From Oscillospiraceae bacterium (lineage in GTDB: Bacteria; Bacillota; Clostridia; Oscillospirales; Ruminococcaceae): a DNA stretch of 36,012 nt. Position numbers and translations under genes: made by a program. The notes below the pieces were generated by a model. That model saw nothing but the letters and a program-made list of their open reading frames with translations. It made no database searches and had not been told where the DNA came from. The DNA lies in contig JAFSEN010000089.1 in NCBI GenBank assembly GCA_017435745.1, forward strand, positions 1-36,012, given 5' to 3'. Below, piece after piece: positions 8,479-16,049 of the stretch. Each line of letters opens with the position of its first letter. Position 1 is the first letter of the stretch.

Positions 8479-9971
8479 CAGCGATCACCTCCAACGGTGC
8501 TCAAAACAAATTCCGCCATTTCTTCCCTTTTACAGTTTTCCTTAAATCTTGGTTCCTTTTCCGAAAGTTCCGAAAGCTGTTTCGGCATTGGAAGACCGGA
8601 AAGCACCTCGATTTTCTTCGCAGCTTCAAAATCATCAGGTTCAATTTCACCGGAAATTGATTTGAGCACGGCCCTTGGAAATTTATAGGGGCTTGCTGTG
8701 GAAGCAATTATAGTTTTTCTGCAATCGCCGGTTTCGGCTTTGTATTTTTCATAAACTTCAACCGCAACGGCAGTATGGGTATCACAAAGATAGGAATATT
8801 CGTCAAAAAGCATTTTTATGCGGTTTTCCGCACCTTCATCGTCGGTAAATCCGGCTGCAAAAACTTCCTTTATTTTTGTAATGATATCTTCGGAAACAGA
8901 ATATTTTCCGTGCTCACGAAGGTCTTTCATAGCTTTCCCGACATATTCATCATCTTTTCCCGAAAGTTCAAAAATAAGTCTTTCAAGGTTGCTGGAAACA
9001 AGAATATCCATAGAAGGGGATTCGGTAAGATAAAAATCTCTGTTGGCATTATATTCACCCGTGCTCAAAAAATCCGTGAGCACGTTGTTTGCATTTGAAG
9101 CACAGATAAGCCTTCCGAAAGGAACGCCCATTTTTTTTGCGTAATATGCTGCAAGAATATTGCCGAAGTTTCCTGTTGGAACGGCCACATTCACAACATC
9201 CCCGTCTTCAATTTCTCCGTCCGCAACAAGATCCGCATAAGCTGAAATATAGTAAACCACCTGCGGAAGAAGTCTTCCGACGTTTATTGAGTTTGCGCTT
9301 GAAAAACTTTTTCCATTTTCGGCAAGTACCGCTCGGATATTTTCATCGGTAAAAATCATTTTTACTGCGGTCTGCGTATCATCAAAATTTCCCGCAACCC
9401 CGCAAACCCGGACATTTTTACCTTTTTGGGTCTGCATTTGGAGTTTTTGTATTTTTGAAACGCCGTCTTTAGGATAAAAAACAATTATTTCCGTTCCTTC
9501 AACGTCACAGAATCCTTCAAGAGCCGCTTTTCCGGTATCGCCCGAAGTTGCGGTCAAAATAACCGTTTTCTTCCCGTCGCCCGCTTTCTTTGCGGATTTT
9601 ACAAGGAAATGAGGAAGTATCTGGAGAGCCATATCTTTGAAAGCGCAGGTCGGACCATGCCAAAGTTCAAGCATATATATGTCTTCTCCGAGCTTAACAA
9701 TAGGAGCAGGCACTTCATCTTCAAAATTTTCGGTATATGCTTTTTCTGCGCAGCCAAGAAGTTCTTCTTCGGAAAAATCAGTCATGAATTTTGCAAAAAT
9801 CCGTTTTGCTCTTTCACAATATCCGAGTTTTGAAAGTTCGGAAATTTCTCCGTTTTCAAGAACCGGAATTTCAACCGGCACAAAAAGACCTCCGTCATCC
9901 GAAAGTCCTTTTATAATTGTTTCCGCCGAATCAAGACGAAGATTTTTGTTTCTTGTACTTTGAAATTTCAC
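8478..9971 (-). CDS. thrC: Threonine synthase
   Basis: A 497-residue PLP enzyme that converts O-phosphohomoserine to threonine, the last step of threonine biosynthesis. The N-terminal region (STRNK, SDDGGLFVP) is that of the long threonine synthase class. The PLP lysine is K112 in GPTCAFKD, and the phosphate-binding loop is in TATSGDTGKAA. The start is GTG 9971, with GAGGTGA 5-6 bases upstream overlapping the stop codon of the dipeptidase gene. No thrB or hom lies nearby, so the pathway is not clustered here. Six copies of the TGAGCAC heptamer lie in this gene or at its 3' end, the densest cluster in the window. Confidence 0.96.
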   Translation of the reverse strand: MKFQSTRNKNLRLDSAETIIKGLSDDGGLFVPVEIPVLENGEISELSKLGYCERAKRIFAKFMTDFSEEELLGCAEKAYTENFEDEVPAPIVKLGEDIYMLELWHGPTCAFKDMALQILPHFLVKSAKKAGDGKKTVILTATSGDTGKAALEGFCDVEGTEIIVFYPKDGVSKIQKLQMQTQKGKNVRVCGVAGNFDDTQTAVKMIFTDENIRAVLAENGKSFSSANSINVGRLLPQVVYYISAYADLVADGEIEDGDVVNVAVPTGNFGNILAAYYAKKMGVPFGRLICASNANNVLTDFLSTGEYNANRDFYLTESPSMDILVSSNLERLIFELSGKDDEYVGKAMKDLREHGKYSVSEDIITKIKEVFAAGFTDDEGAENRIKMLFDEYSYLCDTHTAVAVEVYEKYKAETGDCRKTIIASTASPYKFPRAVLKSISGEIEPDDFEAAKKIEVLSGLPMPKQLSELSEKEPRFKENCKREEMAEFVLSTVGGDR

Positions 9972-9980
9972 TTTTTCACC

Positions 9981-10907
9981 TCATATTCTTTTCGCAAAAA
10001 AGTTATATGCGTTTTTCCAAAATATTTTACCGGCAATTTCATTTCCGAATTCTTTTAAAATCAGTTCATATAAAGCCGGAATATTATTCATTTTTTCAAC
10101 ACCTTCGACAACTTCGCAGCCGTCATAATCGCTTCCCATACAAACGGAATTTTCTCCGCCGAGCAAAAGCATTCGTTCAATATGTTTTAAAATATCAAAA
10201 AGGCTTGCGTTTTCCTCATCGTTATTGAGGAACGCCCTATAAAAATTGATTCCTATAATTCCGCCGCGGCGAACAATTTCTTTGAAATGCTCATCTCCGA
10301 GATTTCTTCTGTGCGAACAAACTTCACGAAGGTTGCTGTGGCTTGCCGCAACGGAACAATCAACATTTCTGAGCACATCGTCAAGCCCCGAATCGGAAAG
10401 ATGAGAAACATCGATAACCATTCCGAGCCGCTGCATTCCTTTTATTACGTCGATTCCGAATGGTTTAAGACCGAAATTCTGGTCTGTCGAACCTTTACCG
10501 ATTTCGTTTTCACCATTCCATGTAAGAGTCATCATCCTGACCCCATCGTTATAAAGATTCTGCAGTCTTTCAATTTTTCCGCCGAGCACCCTTCCGCCTT
10601 CAACTGTCAGGATTGCGGCAGTTTTTCCCTTTTCGGTTATCATGTCGATATCTCCGGCTTTTTTAACTTGCTCAAAATACTGTGGAAACTTATTAAGCTG
10701 AGCATCAAAAAAATGTTTCGACATTGTGTAATAGTTGAAAGCATCTTCACCTGAAATAACGTCCGGACAAAAAATTGCGAAGCATTGGCAATGCCTGTTT
10801 ATTTTTTCGTTCCTCGGAAAAGAAATATCCAGATATCCGCAATCAAGATTACAGCTTTGATGAAGCGCGGTTGTTATTGTATCGCAATGAAGATCAAAAA
10901 AATCCAT
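9981..10907 (-). CDS. Membrane dipeptidase family (peptidase M19)
   Basis: A 308-residue zinc dipeptidase of the renal-dipeptidase family. Metal ligands can be placed: H7 and D9 (DLHCDT), E103 (VEGGRV), H169 (VIDVSHL) and H190 (AASHSNLR), plus the conserved R200/R201 region and GSDYDG near the end. No signal peptide or membrane segment is visible, so it is probably cytosolic and may act in peptide or D-amino-acid dipeptide turnover. A TTG-type upstream extension is possible, but ATG 10907 has GGAGG 6 bases before it. It overlaps the end of yraN by 14 bases and is followed by thrC after 9 bases, which points to one operon. Confidence 0.93.
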   Translation of the reverse strand: MDFFDLHCDTITTALHQSCNLDCGYLDISFPRNEKINRHCQCFAIFCPDVISGEDAFNYYTMSKHFFDAQLNKFPQYFEQVKKAGDIDMITEKGKTAAILTVEGGRVLGGKIERLQNLYNDGVRMMTLTWNGENEIGKGSTDQNFGLKPFGIDVIKGMQRLGMVIDVSHLSDSGLDDVLRNVDCSVAASHSNLREVCSHRRNLGDEHFKEIVRRGGIIGINFYRAFLNNDEENASLFDILKHIERMLLLGGENSVCMGSDYDGCEVVEGVEKMNNIPALYELILKEFGNEIAGKIFWKNAYNFFAKRI

Positions 10908-11283
10908 GAACAGCCTCCGTTCCGAAAGCATTTTTAATATGGGTGAATTTTTTTATTTCAAGATCGTTTTTTCCGTAAATTATTTCAAAAACATCGAAAC
11001 GAGGCTGACCGTTAAGCCCTTTTTTAAGTTTGTAAAGCATCGCAGCTTTACAGATTTTCTGCTGCTTTGAGCGGGTAACAGCCTGCCTTGGAGAATAAAG
11101 ACAATCGTCCGCCCGGGACTTAACTTCGATAAAAGCTATGTATTTTCCGTCTTTTGCAACAATATCAATTTCGCCAAGGCGGGTGTTGAAATTTCGTTCA
11201 ATAATTTCATAGCCTTTTCCTTCAAGATATTCCACGGCAAAATCTTCGCCCATATCTCCTCTTCTGCGTTTTTCGGTAATCAA
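10894..11283 (-). CDS. yraN: YraN/UPF0102 family protein (predicted endonuclease fold)
   Basis: A 129-residue member of UPF0102. The pattern RLGEIDIVAKDGKYIAFIEVK carries the E-x-D...E-x-K arrangement of the PD-(D/E)XK nuclease fold; the cellular role is not established. A TTG at 11283 preceded by AAGGTGA at 6 bases gives an N-terminus (MITEKRRRGDMGE) that matches family members. GTG 11292 would add three residues but has no ribosome site. It sits between rnhB and the dipeptidase gene, and rnhB-yraN is a common pair in Clostridia. Confidence 0.9.
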   Translation of the reverse strand: MITEKRRRGDMGEDFAVEYLEGKGYEIIERNFNTRLGEIDIVAKDGKYIAFIEVKSRADDCLYSPRQAVTRSKQQKICKAAMLYKLKKGLNGQPRFDVFEIIYGKNDLEIKKFTHIKNAFGTEAVHGFF

Positions 11284-11294
11284 AAAAATCACCT

Positions 11295-11897
11295 TCAGTG
11301 CATCTTTTTAAGAAATGTCAAACGATGTATATCGCTCGGGCCGAACTCTCTTAATTTTTCATAATGGAGCTTGGTTCCATATCCTTTATGCTTTGCAAAA
11401 CAATATTCAGGATGTTTTTTATCCATTTCAAGCATAAATCTGTCCCTGCTCACTTTTGCAAGAATAGAAGCCGCAGCAATACTTGCGGAAGTTGCGTCGC
11501 CCTTTATAACAAATTCCGCAGGAATCTCCATATTTTTCGGAACGCGGTTTCCGTCTATAAAGACATGTTCAGCTTTAATGCTCAAATTTTCAACAGCCGT
11601 TCTCATCGCAAGCATGGTTGCTTCAAGAATGTTGATTTCATCAATTGTTTTGTGGTCAACCGACTGAATTGAATAAGCGAGCGCGTGCTCAACGATTTCG
11701 TCAAAAAGCAGATCGCGCTTTTTTTCAGAAAGTTTTTTGCTGTCGTTAAGCCCTTCAATCTCATAATCTTCCGGAAGAATAACAGCTGCGGCAAAAACAG
11801 GACCAGCAAGAGGACCTCTTCCCGCTTCGTCAACGCCGCATATATATTTTATTCCAAGTTCCGCACGCTTTGCGTGCTCAAATTCATATAAGCTCAT
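11295..11897 (-). CDS. rnhB: Ribonuclease HII
   Basis: A 200-residue RNase HII that removes ribonucleotides and RNA primers from RNA:DNA hybrids. The active site is shown by D23 and E24 in GVDEAGRGPLAG, the NDSKKLSEKKR block, a later aspartate in VFIDGN, and ASILAKVSRD. A longer frame starts at 11948, but ATG 11897 has GGAGA at a proper distance and gives the usual family N-terminus. The start overlaps the last 14 bases of rbgA, so the two are coupled. Two TGAGCAC-type heptamers fall in this gene. Confidence 0.95.
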   Translation of the reverse strand: MSLYEFEHAKRAELGIKYICGVDEAGRGPLAGPVFAAAVILPEDYEIEGLNDSKKLSEKKRDLLFDEIVEHALAYSIQSVDHKTIDEINILEATMLAMRTAVENLSIKAEHVFIDGNRVPKNMEIPAEFVIKGDATSASIAAASILAKVSRDRFMLEMDKKHPEYCFAKHKGYGTKLHYEKLREFGPSDIHRLTFLKKMH

Positions 11898-12756
11898 TTG
11901 GTCTCTCCAAAGTGATGCGTCCAATTTTTCCTCCCCGGAATTCATCAAGAATCATTGCGGCGGCTCTTTCGGTATCGATCTCTCCGCCGGAAATTTTCAT
12001 TCCGCGTTTTGCTCCGATAAGTTCAAGAAGTTCAAACGGTTCAATTTCCGCTGTTTCTTCGTCGGTAAGTTTATATCTTTCGCAAAGCTGTTTATGTGCT
12101 TCGTGGTTAAGAACATCCGCAAGGCGAGCCGCAAGGGTTTCGATATCAAGAATATCGTCTTTTACCGCGCCGGTAAAAGCAAGGTGTTCGCCGACGGTTT
12201 TATCCTCGAATTTAGGCCAAAGAACGCCGGGCATATCAAGCATATCGATTCCTTTATCAAGAGTCACCCATTGTTTTCCTCTTGTAACACCGGGTCGGTC
12301 TTCAACTTTTGCGCGTTTGCCTCCGGCAATGCGGTTGATGAAAGAAGATTTTCCGACGTTAGGAATACCGACTATCATCATGCGGATGGGTTTGCCTTCC
12401 ATACCTTTTCTTGCGCGCTTTTCAAGTTCATTTTTAAGAACATCGCGGACAAGCGAAGCAAGTTTGTTAAGGCCTCTTCCGCTTCTGCAATCGGTTGCAA
12501 GAGCGCGGATTCCTTTGGATTTATAGTGTTCTATCCATTCCTGAGTAATTGCTTCATCTGCCATATCGCATTTGTTGAGCACAACAACTCTTGGTTTTCC
12601 GCCTACAAGGCTTTTCATTTCCGGGTTGCGGCTGGAAAAAGGCACCCTTGAATCGGTTATTTCAACAACAACATCAACAAGAGGAAGATTTTCTTTCATT
12701 AAACGGCGGGTTTTGGCCATATGTCCGGGGAACCACTGGATATCAACCTGTTCCAT
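11884..12756 (-). CDS. rbgA: Ribosome biogenesis GTPase RbgA (YlqF)
   Basis: A 290-residue circularly permuted GTPase needed for a late step of 50S assembly. The motif order is permuted: G4 NKCD (61-64) comes before G1 GIPNVGKSS (130-138) and G3 DMPG (174-177). The N-terminal QWFPGHMAKTRR is characteristic of YlqF. The frame is open to 12870, but the added residues are unlike the family; ATG 12756 is the likely start, although its AAAGGAG is about 14 bases away, longer than usual. It follows rplS, the standard clostridial order, and is separated from it by a terminator. Confidence 0.95.
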   Translation of the reverse strand: MEQVDIQWFPGHMAKTRRLMKENLPLVDVVVEITDSRVPFSSRNPEMKSLVGGKPRVVVLNKCDMADEAITQEWIEHYKSKGIRALATDCRSGRGLNKLASLVRDVLKNELEKRARKGMEGKPIRMMIVGIPNVGKSSFINRIAGGKRAKVEDRPGVTRGKQWVTLDKGIDMLDMPGVLWPKFEDKTVGEHLAFTGAVKDDILDIETLAARLADVLNHEAHKQLCERYKLTDEETAEIEPFELLELIGAKRGMKISGGEIDTERAAAMILDEFRGGKIGRITLERPNELI

Positions 12757-12804
12757 AAAGCAAAATTCGACTCCTTTCAAAATTATCCCATTTTTCTGTT
12801 TTAT

Positions 12805-12810
12805 ATTATA
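12805..12810 (-). promoter_or_regulatory. Possible -10 element of an rbgA promoter
   Basis: A perfect TATAAT on the - strand lies between the rplS terminator and rbgA. The -35 position, 17 bases upstream, falls in the terminator T run (TTTTTT), a poor match. The element would explain how rbgA is expressed after the terminator, but it is only weakly supported. Confidence 0.3.
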
Positions 12811-12824
12811 CAACATAATTAAGT

Positions 12825-12860
12825 AAAAAAAAAGACTCCCTTGCCGATTGACAAGGGAGT
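12825..12860 (-). terminator. Rho-independent terminator of rplS
   Basis: A 9-bp perfect stem (12835-12843 with 12852-12860) and 8-base loop are followed on the - strand by a run of nine T (12825-12833). It lies 18 bases after the rplS stop codon. Confidence 0.93.
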
Positions 12861-12878
12861 TTTTTCGCAAATAACAAA

Positions 12879-13220
12879 TTAGCGGACCTGTTTGACCTTT
12901 GCAGCTTTACCAACTCTATCACGGAGATAGTAGAGTTTAGCTCTTCTGACACGACCATGACGAACAAGTTCAACTTTTTCGATCATCGGGCTGTGAATCG
13001 GGAAAACTCTTTCAATGCCGCAGCCGTGTGCTACACGACGAACGGTGAAAGATTCGGAGATTCCGCCGTGCTGTTTAGCGATAACAGCACCTTCGAAAAT
13101 CTGGGTTCTGTAGTGGTCTCCCTCTTTGATTTTGCAATATACCTTAACGGTATCACCGATTGCAACTTCGGGTTTGTCAGCTCTCAGGCAGTCCTGGGAA
13201 ATAAGTTTAAGTGCATCCAT
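12879..13220 (-). CDS. rplS: 50S ribosomal protein L19
   Basis: A 113-residue protein of normal length for L19, which sits at the 30S-50S interface. Recognisable blocks are [15 protein letters not shown], the [22 protein letters not shown] core and the basic C-terminus [22 protein letters not shown] 13220 follows AAGGAGG with a 9-base gap. It has its own strong promoter, a structured leader and a terminator, so it forms a single-gene unit with some readthrough into rbgA possible. Confidence 0.98.
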   Translation of the reverse strand: MDALKLISQDCLRADKPEVAIGDTVKVYCKIKEGDHYRTQIFEGAVIAKQHGGISESFTVRRVAHGCGIERVFPIHSPMIEKVELVRHGRVRRAKLYYLRDRVGKAAKVKQVR

Positions 13221-13357
13221 TTCAAATATCCTCCTTGTTATTTTTCAGACATTCATACTCAATGGATACCATTGACAGAGGACTGTCCGCCCGACATATT
13301 TTTTTGTCGTTCATGTCGCCGGGAATGCGACAGCGCCGTTTAGGCATACTAAACAGC
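13221..13357 (-). promoter_or_regulatory. Structured 5' leader of rplS (candidate L19 autoregulatory leader)
   Basis: About 135 bases of untranslated leader contain several perfect stems: 13259-13265 with 13269-13275, 13274-13278 with 13283-13287, 13314-13319 with 13327-13332, and 13339-13343 with 13349-13353. A further stem, 13292-13297 with 13313-13318, competes with the third. Mutually exclusive pairing is what a regulatory leader needs. Ribosomal protein leaders for L19 are known in Firmicutes; assignment to that family is inferred from position, not from a covariance match. Confidence 0.6.
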
Positions 13358-13363
13358 CTTATT

Positions 13364-13392
13364 ATAATAACACAAGCAAAATATAATTTCAA
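13364..13392 (-). promoter_or_regulatory. rplS promoter
   Basis: On the - strand, -35 TTGAAA (13387-13392), a 17-base spacer and -10 TATTAT (13364-13369). Each hexamer matches consensus at five of six positions. The predicted start lies just before the structured leader. Confidence 0.8.
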
Positions 13393-13409
13393 GTATTATT
13401 TTAAAAAAA

Positions 13410-14087
13410 TCAGCGGAATTTTTCCATTTTTTCGTTATATACAGCCATTCTTTTGACTTTTATGTCGTCCGGAGCATATCCGGCAAAATTTCTGAACGCT
13501 GCAAAAACAAGATCCGGATTTATGTTGAGTTCAACGCCGGAAGCAAGACGAGCTTTAAGGAAATATCTTCCCTCTTTGAATTCAAGTTTTGAAAGTTTGA
13601 TATGCGGTTTTATGTCGATTTCCTTTTCACCGCTTTTGGTTTTTTTGATAACCGGAACAACTTCTCTATCAAAACATCTGTACCATTCAGCAAGGGTCTG
13701 TTCAACATCTTTTTCTTCGGCTTCAAAAGAAATATCGTAATCTGCAAAACGGATTTTTTTTGCGTCCATTTTCGGTTTTCCCGCGGCGATCGCTTTGAAC
13801 CCGACCGGAAGAACAGCGTTTATCCTGCGTACAATTTCTTCATAAGGCATCGGAGAAATGAGGCGGAAATCAACGCTTTCGGCAACGCTTTCGTAACCGA
13901 GAGAAAGCGGCAGAGCAAAGGTAAGATAAAGATGCGGATGAAATCCTTCTGTGTACCAGAAATCAATTTTGGAGCGTTTGAGGGCGCGCTGAAAAGCTCT
14001 CATAACATCGAGATGCGAGATATATTTTGCGCTGCCTGTTTTGGTATAAAAAAGTCTTACGTCTATAAATTCGGTGACATTATTCAA
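13410..14087 (-). CDS. DUF2344 / TIGR03936 radical SAM-associated protein
   Basis: A 225-residue protein of the family that accompanies the TIGR03960 radical SAM proteins. The N-terminal region (VRLFYTKTGSAKYISHLDVMRAFQRALKRS...YTEGFHPH) is diagnostic. In other genomes it is either fused to the radical SAM protein or encoded just after it. Its function is not established; a role in RNA or ribosome-related modification has been suggested from gene neighbourhoods. The start is TTG 14087 with AAAGGAGG 8 bases upstream, overlapping the end of the radical SAM gene by 8 bases. No terminator separates it from rplS. Confidence 0.88.
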   Translation of the reverse strand: MNNVTEFIDVRLFYTKTGSAKYISHLDVMRAFQRALKRSKIDFWYTEGFHPHLYLTFALPLSLGYESVAESVDFRLISPMPYEEIVRRINAVLPVGFKAIAAGKPKMDAKKIRFADYDISFEAEEKDVEQTLAEWYRCFDREVVPVIKKTKSGEKEIDIKPHIKLSKLEFKEGRYFLKARLASGVELNINPDLVFAAFRNFAGYAPDDIKVKRMAVYNEKMEKFR

Positions 14088-15915
14088 AACAGGCGCCTCC
14101 TTTCAGGCAATTTGCTCCGCAGCCGGAACATTTCTGGCGGCAGTTCGGAGTTGTTATATCCTCATGCGCTTTTTTGTTTTCGTTGATGATGAACTTCTTC
14201 GTAACACCGTAATCGAAAATATCCCAAGGCATGACCTCGTCATAGCTTCTGGTTCTGTTGGCATAAAATTCCGGTTTTACGCCGCATTCTTCAAAAGATT
14301 CCATCCAAACGTCGAATTTAAAGTGTTCGTCCCAGCTGTCAAGGTTGCAGCCTTTACGCCATGCAGTTTCGATAACTTTGCCAATCTTTCTGTCACCTCT
14401 TGCAAGAACAGCTTCGAGATAGGAAGTTTCCGCATCATGCCAGTCAAGATTTATCTTTCTGCTGTGAACAGCGGAGCGCATTACTTCCTGTTTTCTGTGG
14501 AGTTCTTCCCTTGTATCCTGCGGTTCAAACTGGAACGGAGTAAAAGGTTTCGGAACAAAGCTCGCAACGCTGCATGTAACCTGCACTCCCTTGCCTTTCG
14601 GTTTGTTCGGAAGACTGTAGAACATATTTACAACGCGCTGGGCAGTTTCGACGATTCCTCTTACGTCGTCGTCGGTTTCCGTCGGAAGACCGATCATAAA
14701 ATAAAGTTTTACAGCGGTATATCCGCCTTCAAAAGCGGTTTTTGCCGTATTCATAATTTCTTCTTCGGTAACATTTTTGTTGATAACGTCGCGCATTCTC
14801 TGGGTTCCTGCTTCCGGCGCAAAAGTAAGCCCGCTTTTGCGAACTTTGCTGATTTTCTGAAGAAGGCTTTCGCTGAAATTATCCACACGAAGAGACGGAA
14901 CAGCAAGGTTGACGTGTTCTTTCGGAGTCCACTCAAGAAGATCATCAAGAAGCGGTTCAAGTTCGCTGTAATCGCTGGTGCTCAGCGAAGTGAGCGAAAG
15001 TTCCTCATAACCGGTACTGTCGCAAAGGTTGTGAGCATCCCTGCAAAGAGTTTCAAATCTTTTTTCACGAACGGGTCGGTAAATAAATCCCGCCTGGCAG
15101 AAACGGCATCCGCGAATACAGCCGCGCATAAGTTCAAGCTGGCTTCTGTCGTGAACAATATCGATAAACGGAACGATAAATTTATCCGGATAAGGAACTT
15201 TATCAAGATCCTTTATGATGCGTTTTGTAATAGGAAGAGTTGCGGTTTCTTTCGGAACAAATTCTTTCACCGTTCCGTCTTCGTTATAAACAACGTCGAT
15301 AAGAGAAGGAACGTAAACTCCGGGAATCTTTGCCGCTTCGCAAAGATACTGTTTTTTGCTCCAGCCTTCTTTTTTTGCGGTTTTATAAAGACCGACAACC
15401 TCCGGAAGAACCTCTTCGCCTTCTCCGGGCATGAAAAGATCGATAAAATCTGCAATAGGTTCCGGGTTGCAGGAGCAAGGGCCGCCGGCAACAACAAGAT
15501 TCTTAAGTTCGTGTCTGTCCTCTGCCCTGACCGGAACACCGGCAAGATCCAGCATATTTAAGATTCCGGTATAGGAAAGCTCATACTGAAGGGTGAAACC
15601 TATAATATCAAAATCCCCGACAGAATCGCGGCTTTCAAGAGCAAAAAGCGGATAGCCGTTTTCTCGGAGAATTTTTTCCATATCCACATCCGGGGCAAAA
15701 ACTCTTTCACACCAGACTTCCGGGTCGCTGTTAAGAAGACTATAAAGAATTTTCATTCCAAGATGGCTCATTCCCACTTCATAAAGATCCGGGAAGCAGA
15801 ATGCAAATCTTACTGAAACATTCTCTTTATTTTTAACAACGCTGTTAAGTTCTCCGCCGCAGTATCTTGCGGGTTTTTGAACAAGGTTCAGGATTTTTTC
15901 AGGAATTGCAGGCAA
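14080..15915 (-). CDS. B12-binding-type radical SAM protein, TIGR03960 family
   Basis: A 611-residue radical SAM protein. The N-terminal part (to about 200) is like the cobalamin-binding domain of this class (GMSHLGMKILYSLLN, DFDIIGFTLQYELS). The [4Fe-4S] cluster motif CxxxCxxC is C266, C270, C273 in MRGCIRGCRFC. The last 20 residues are cysteine-rich (CRQKCSGCGANC) and may bind a second cluster. The substrate is unknown. The start is TTG 15915 with AGGAGG 7 bases before it. Its promoter diverges from that of the XRE gene. In many Clostridia this pair precedes rng-rplU-rpmA; here it precedes rplS. Confidence 0.9.
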   Translation of the reverse strand: MPAIPEKILNLVQKPARYCGGELNSVVKNKENVSVRFAFCFPDLYEVGMSHLGMKILYSLLNSDPEVWCERVFAPDVDMEKILRENGYPLFALESRDSVGDFDIIGFTLQYELSYTGILNMLDLAGVPVRAEDRHELKNLVVAGGPCSCNPEPIADFIDLFMPGEGEEVLPEVVGLYKTAKKEGWSKKQYLCEAAKIPGVYVPSLIDVVYNEDGTVKEFVPKETATLPITKRIIKDLDKVPYPDKFIVPFIDIVHDRSQLELMRGCIRGCRFCQAGFIYRPVREKRFETLCRDAHNLCDSTGYEELSLTSLSTSDYSELEPLLDDLLEWTPKEHVNLAVPSLRVDNFSESLLQKISKVRKSGLTFAPEAGTQRMRDVINKNVTEEEIMNTAKTAFEGGYTAVKLYFMIGLPTETDDDVRGIVETAQRVVNMFYSLPNKPKGKGVQVTCSVASFVPKPFTPFQFEPQDTREELHRKQEVMRSAVHSRKINLDWHDAETSYLEAVLARGDRKIGKVIETAWRKGCNLDSWDEHFKFDVWMESFEECGVKPEFYANRTRSYDEVMPWDIFDYGVTKKFIINENKKAHEDITTPNCRQKCSGCGANCLKGGACFE

Positions 15916-15946
15916 AGCGATTCCTCCTTTCTTGTATAACTATATA

Positions 15947-15976
15947 AGTATAACATAAGCTTAAAAGGTTTTTCAA
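15947..15976 (-). promoter_or_regulatory. Promoter of the radical SAM pair
   Basis: On the - strand, -35 TTGAAA (15971-15976), an 18-base spacer and -10 TATACT (15947-15952) with an extended TGT before it. It is divergent from the XRE promoter; the two -35 boxes are only 18 bases apart. Confidence 0.75.
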
Positions 15977-15994
15977 TAGTTTACGAAGCGTTGA

Positions 15995-16023
15995 TTTACA
16001 AACCTTTGCCCTCATGTTAAAAT
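15995..16023 (+). promoter_or_regulatory. Promoter of the XRE regulator gene
   Basis: On the + strand, -35 TTTACA (15995-16000), a 17-base spacer and -10 TAAAAT (16018-16023) with an extended TGT. Transcription should start near 16030, only a few bases before the ribosome site at 16035-16041, so the in-frame ATG at 16014 would lie outside the message. Confidence 0.7.
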
Positions 16024-16049
16024 CAAACTGTAAAAAGGAGGCGATTATT

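Noticed and set aside
16014-16049. ATG 16014 as start of the XRE gene
   Set aside because: It lies before the predicted transcript start and has no ribosome site; TTG 16050 has AAAGGAGG.
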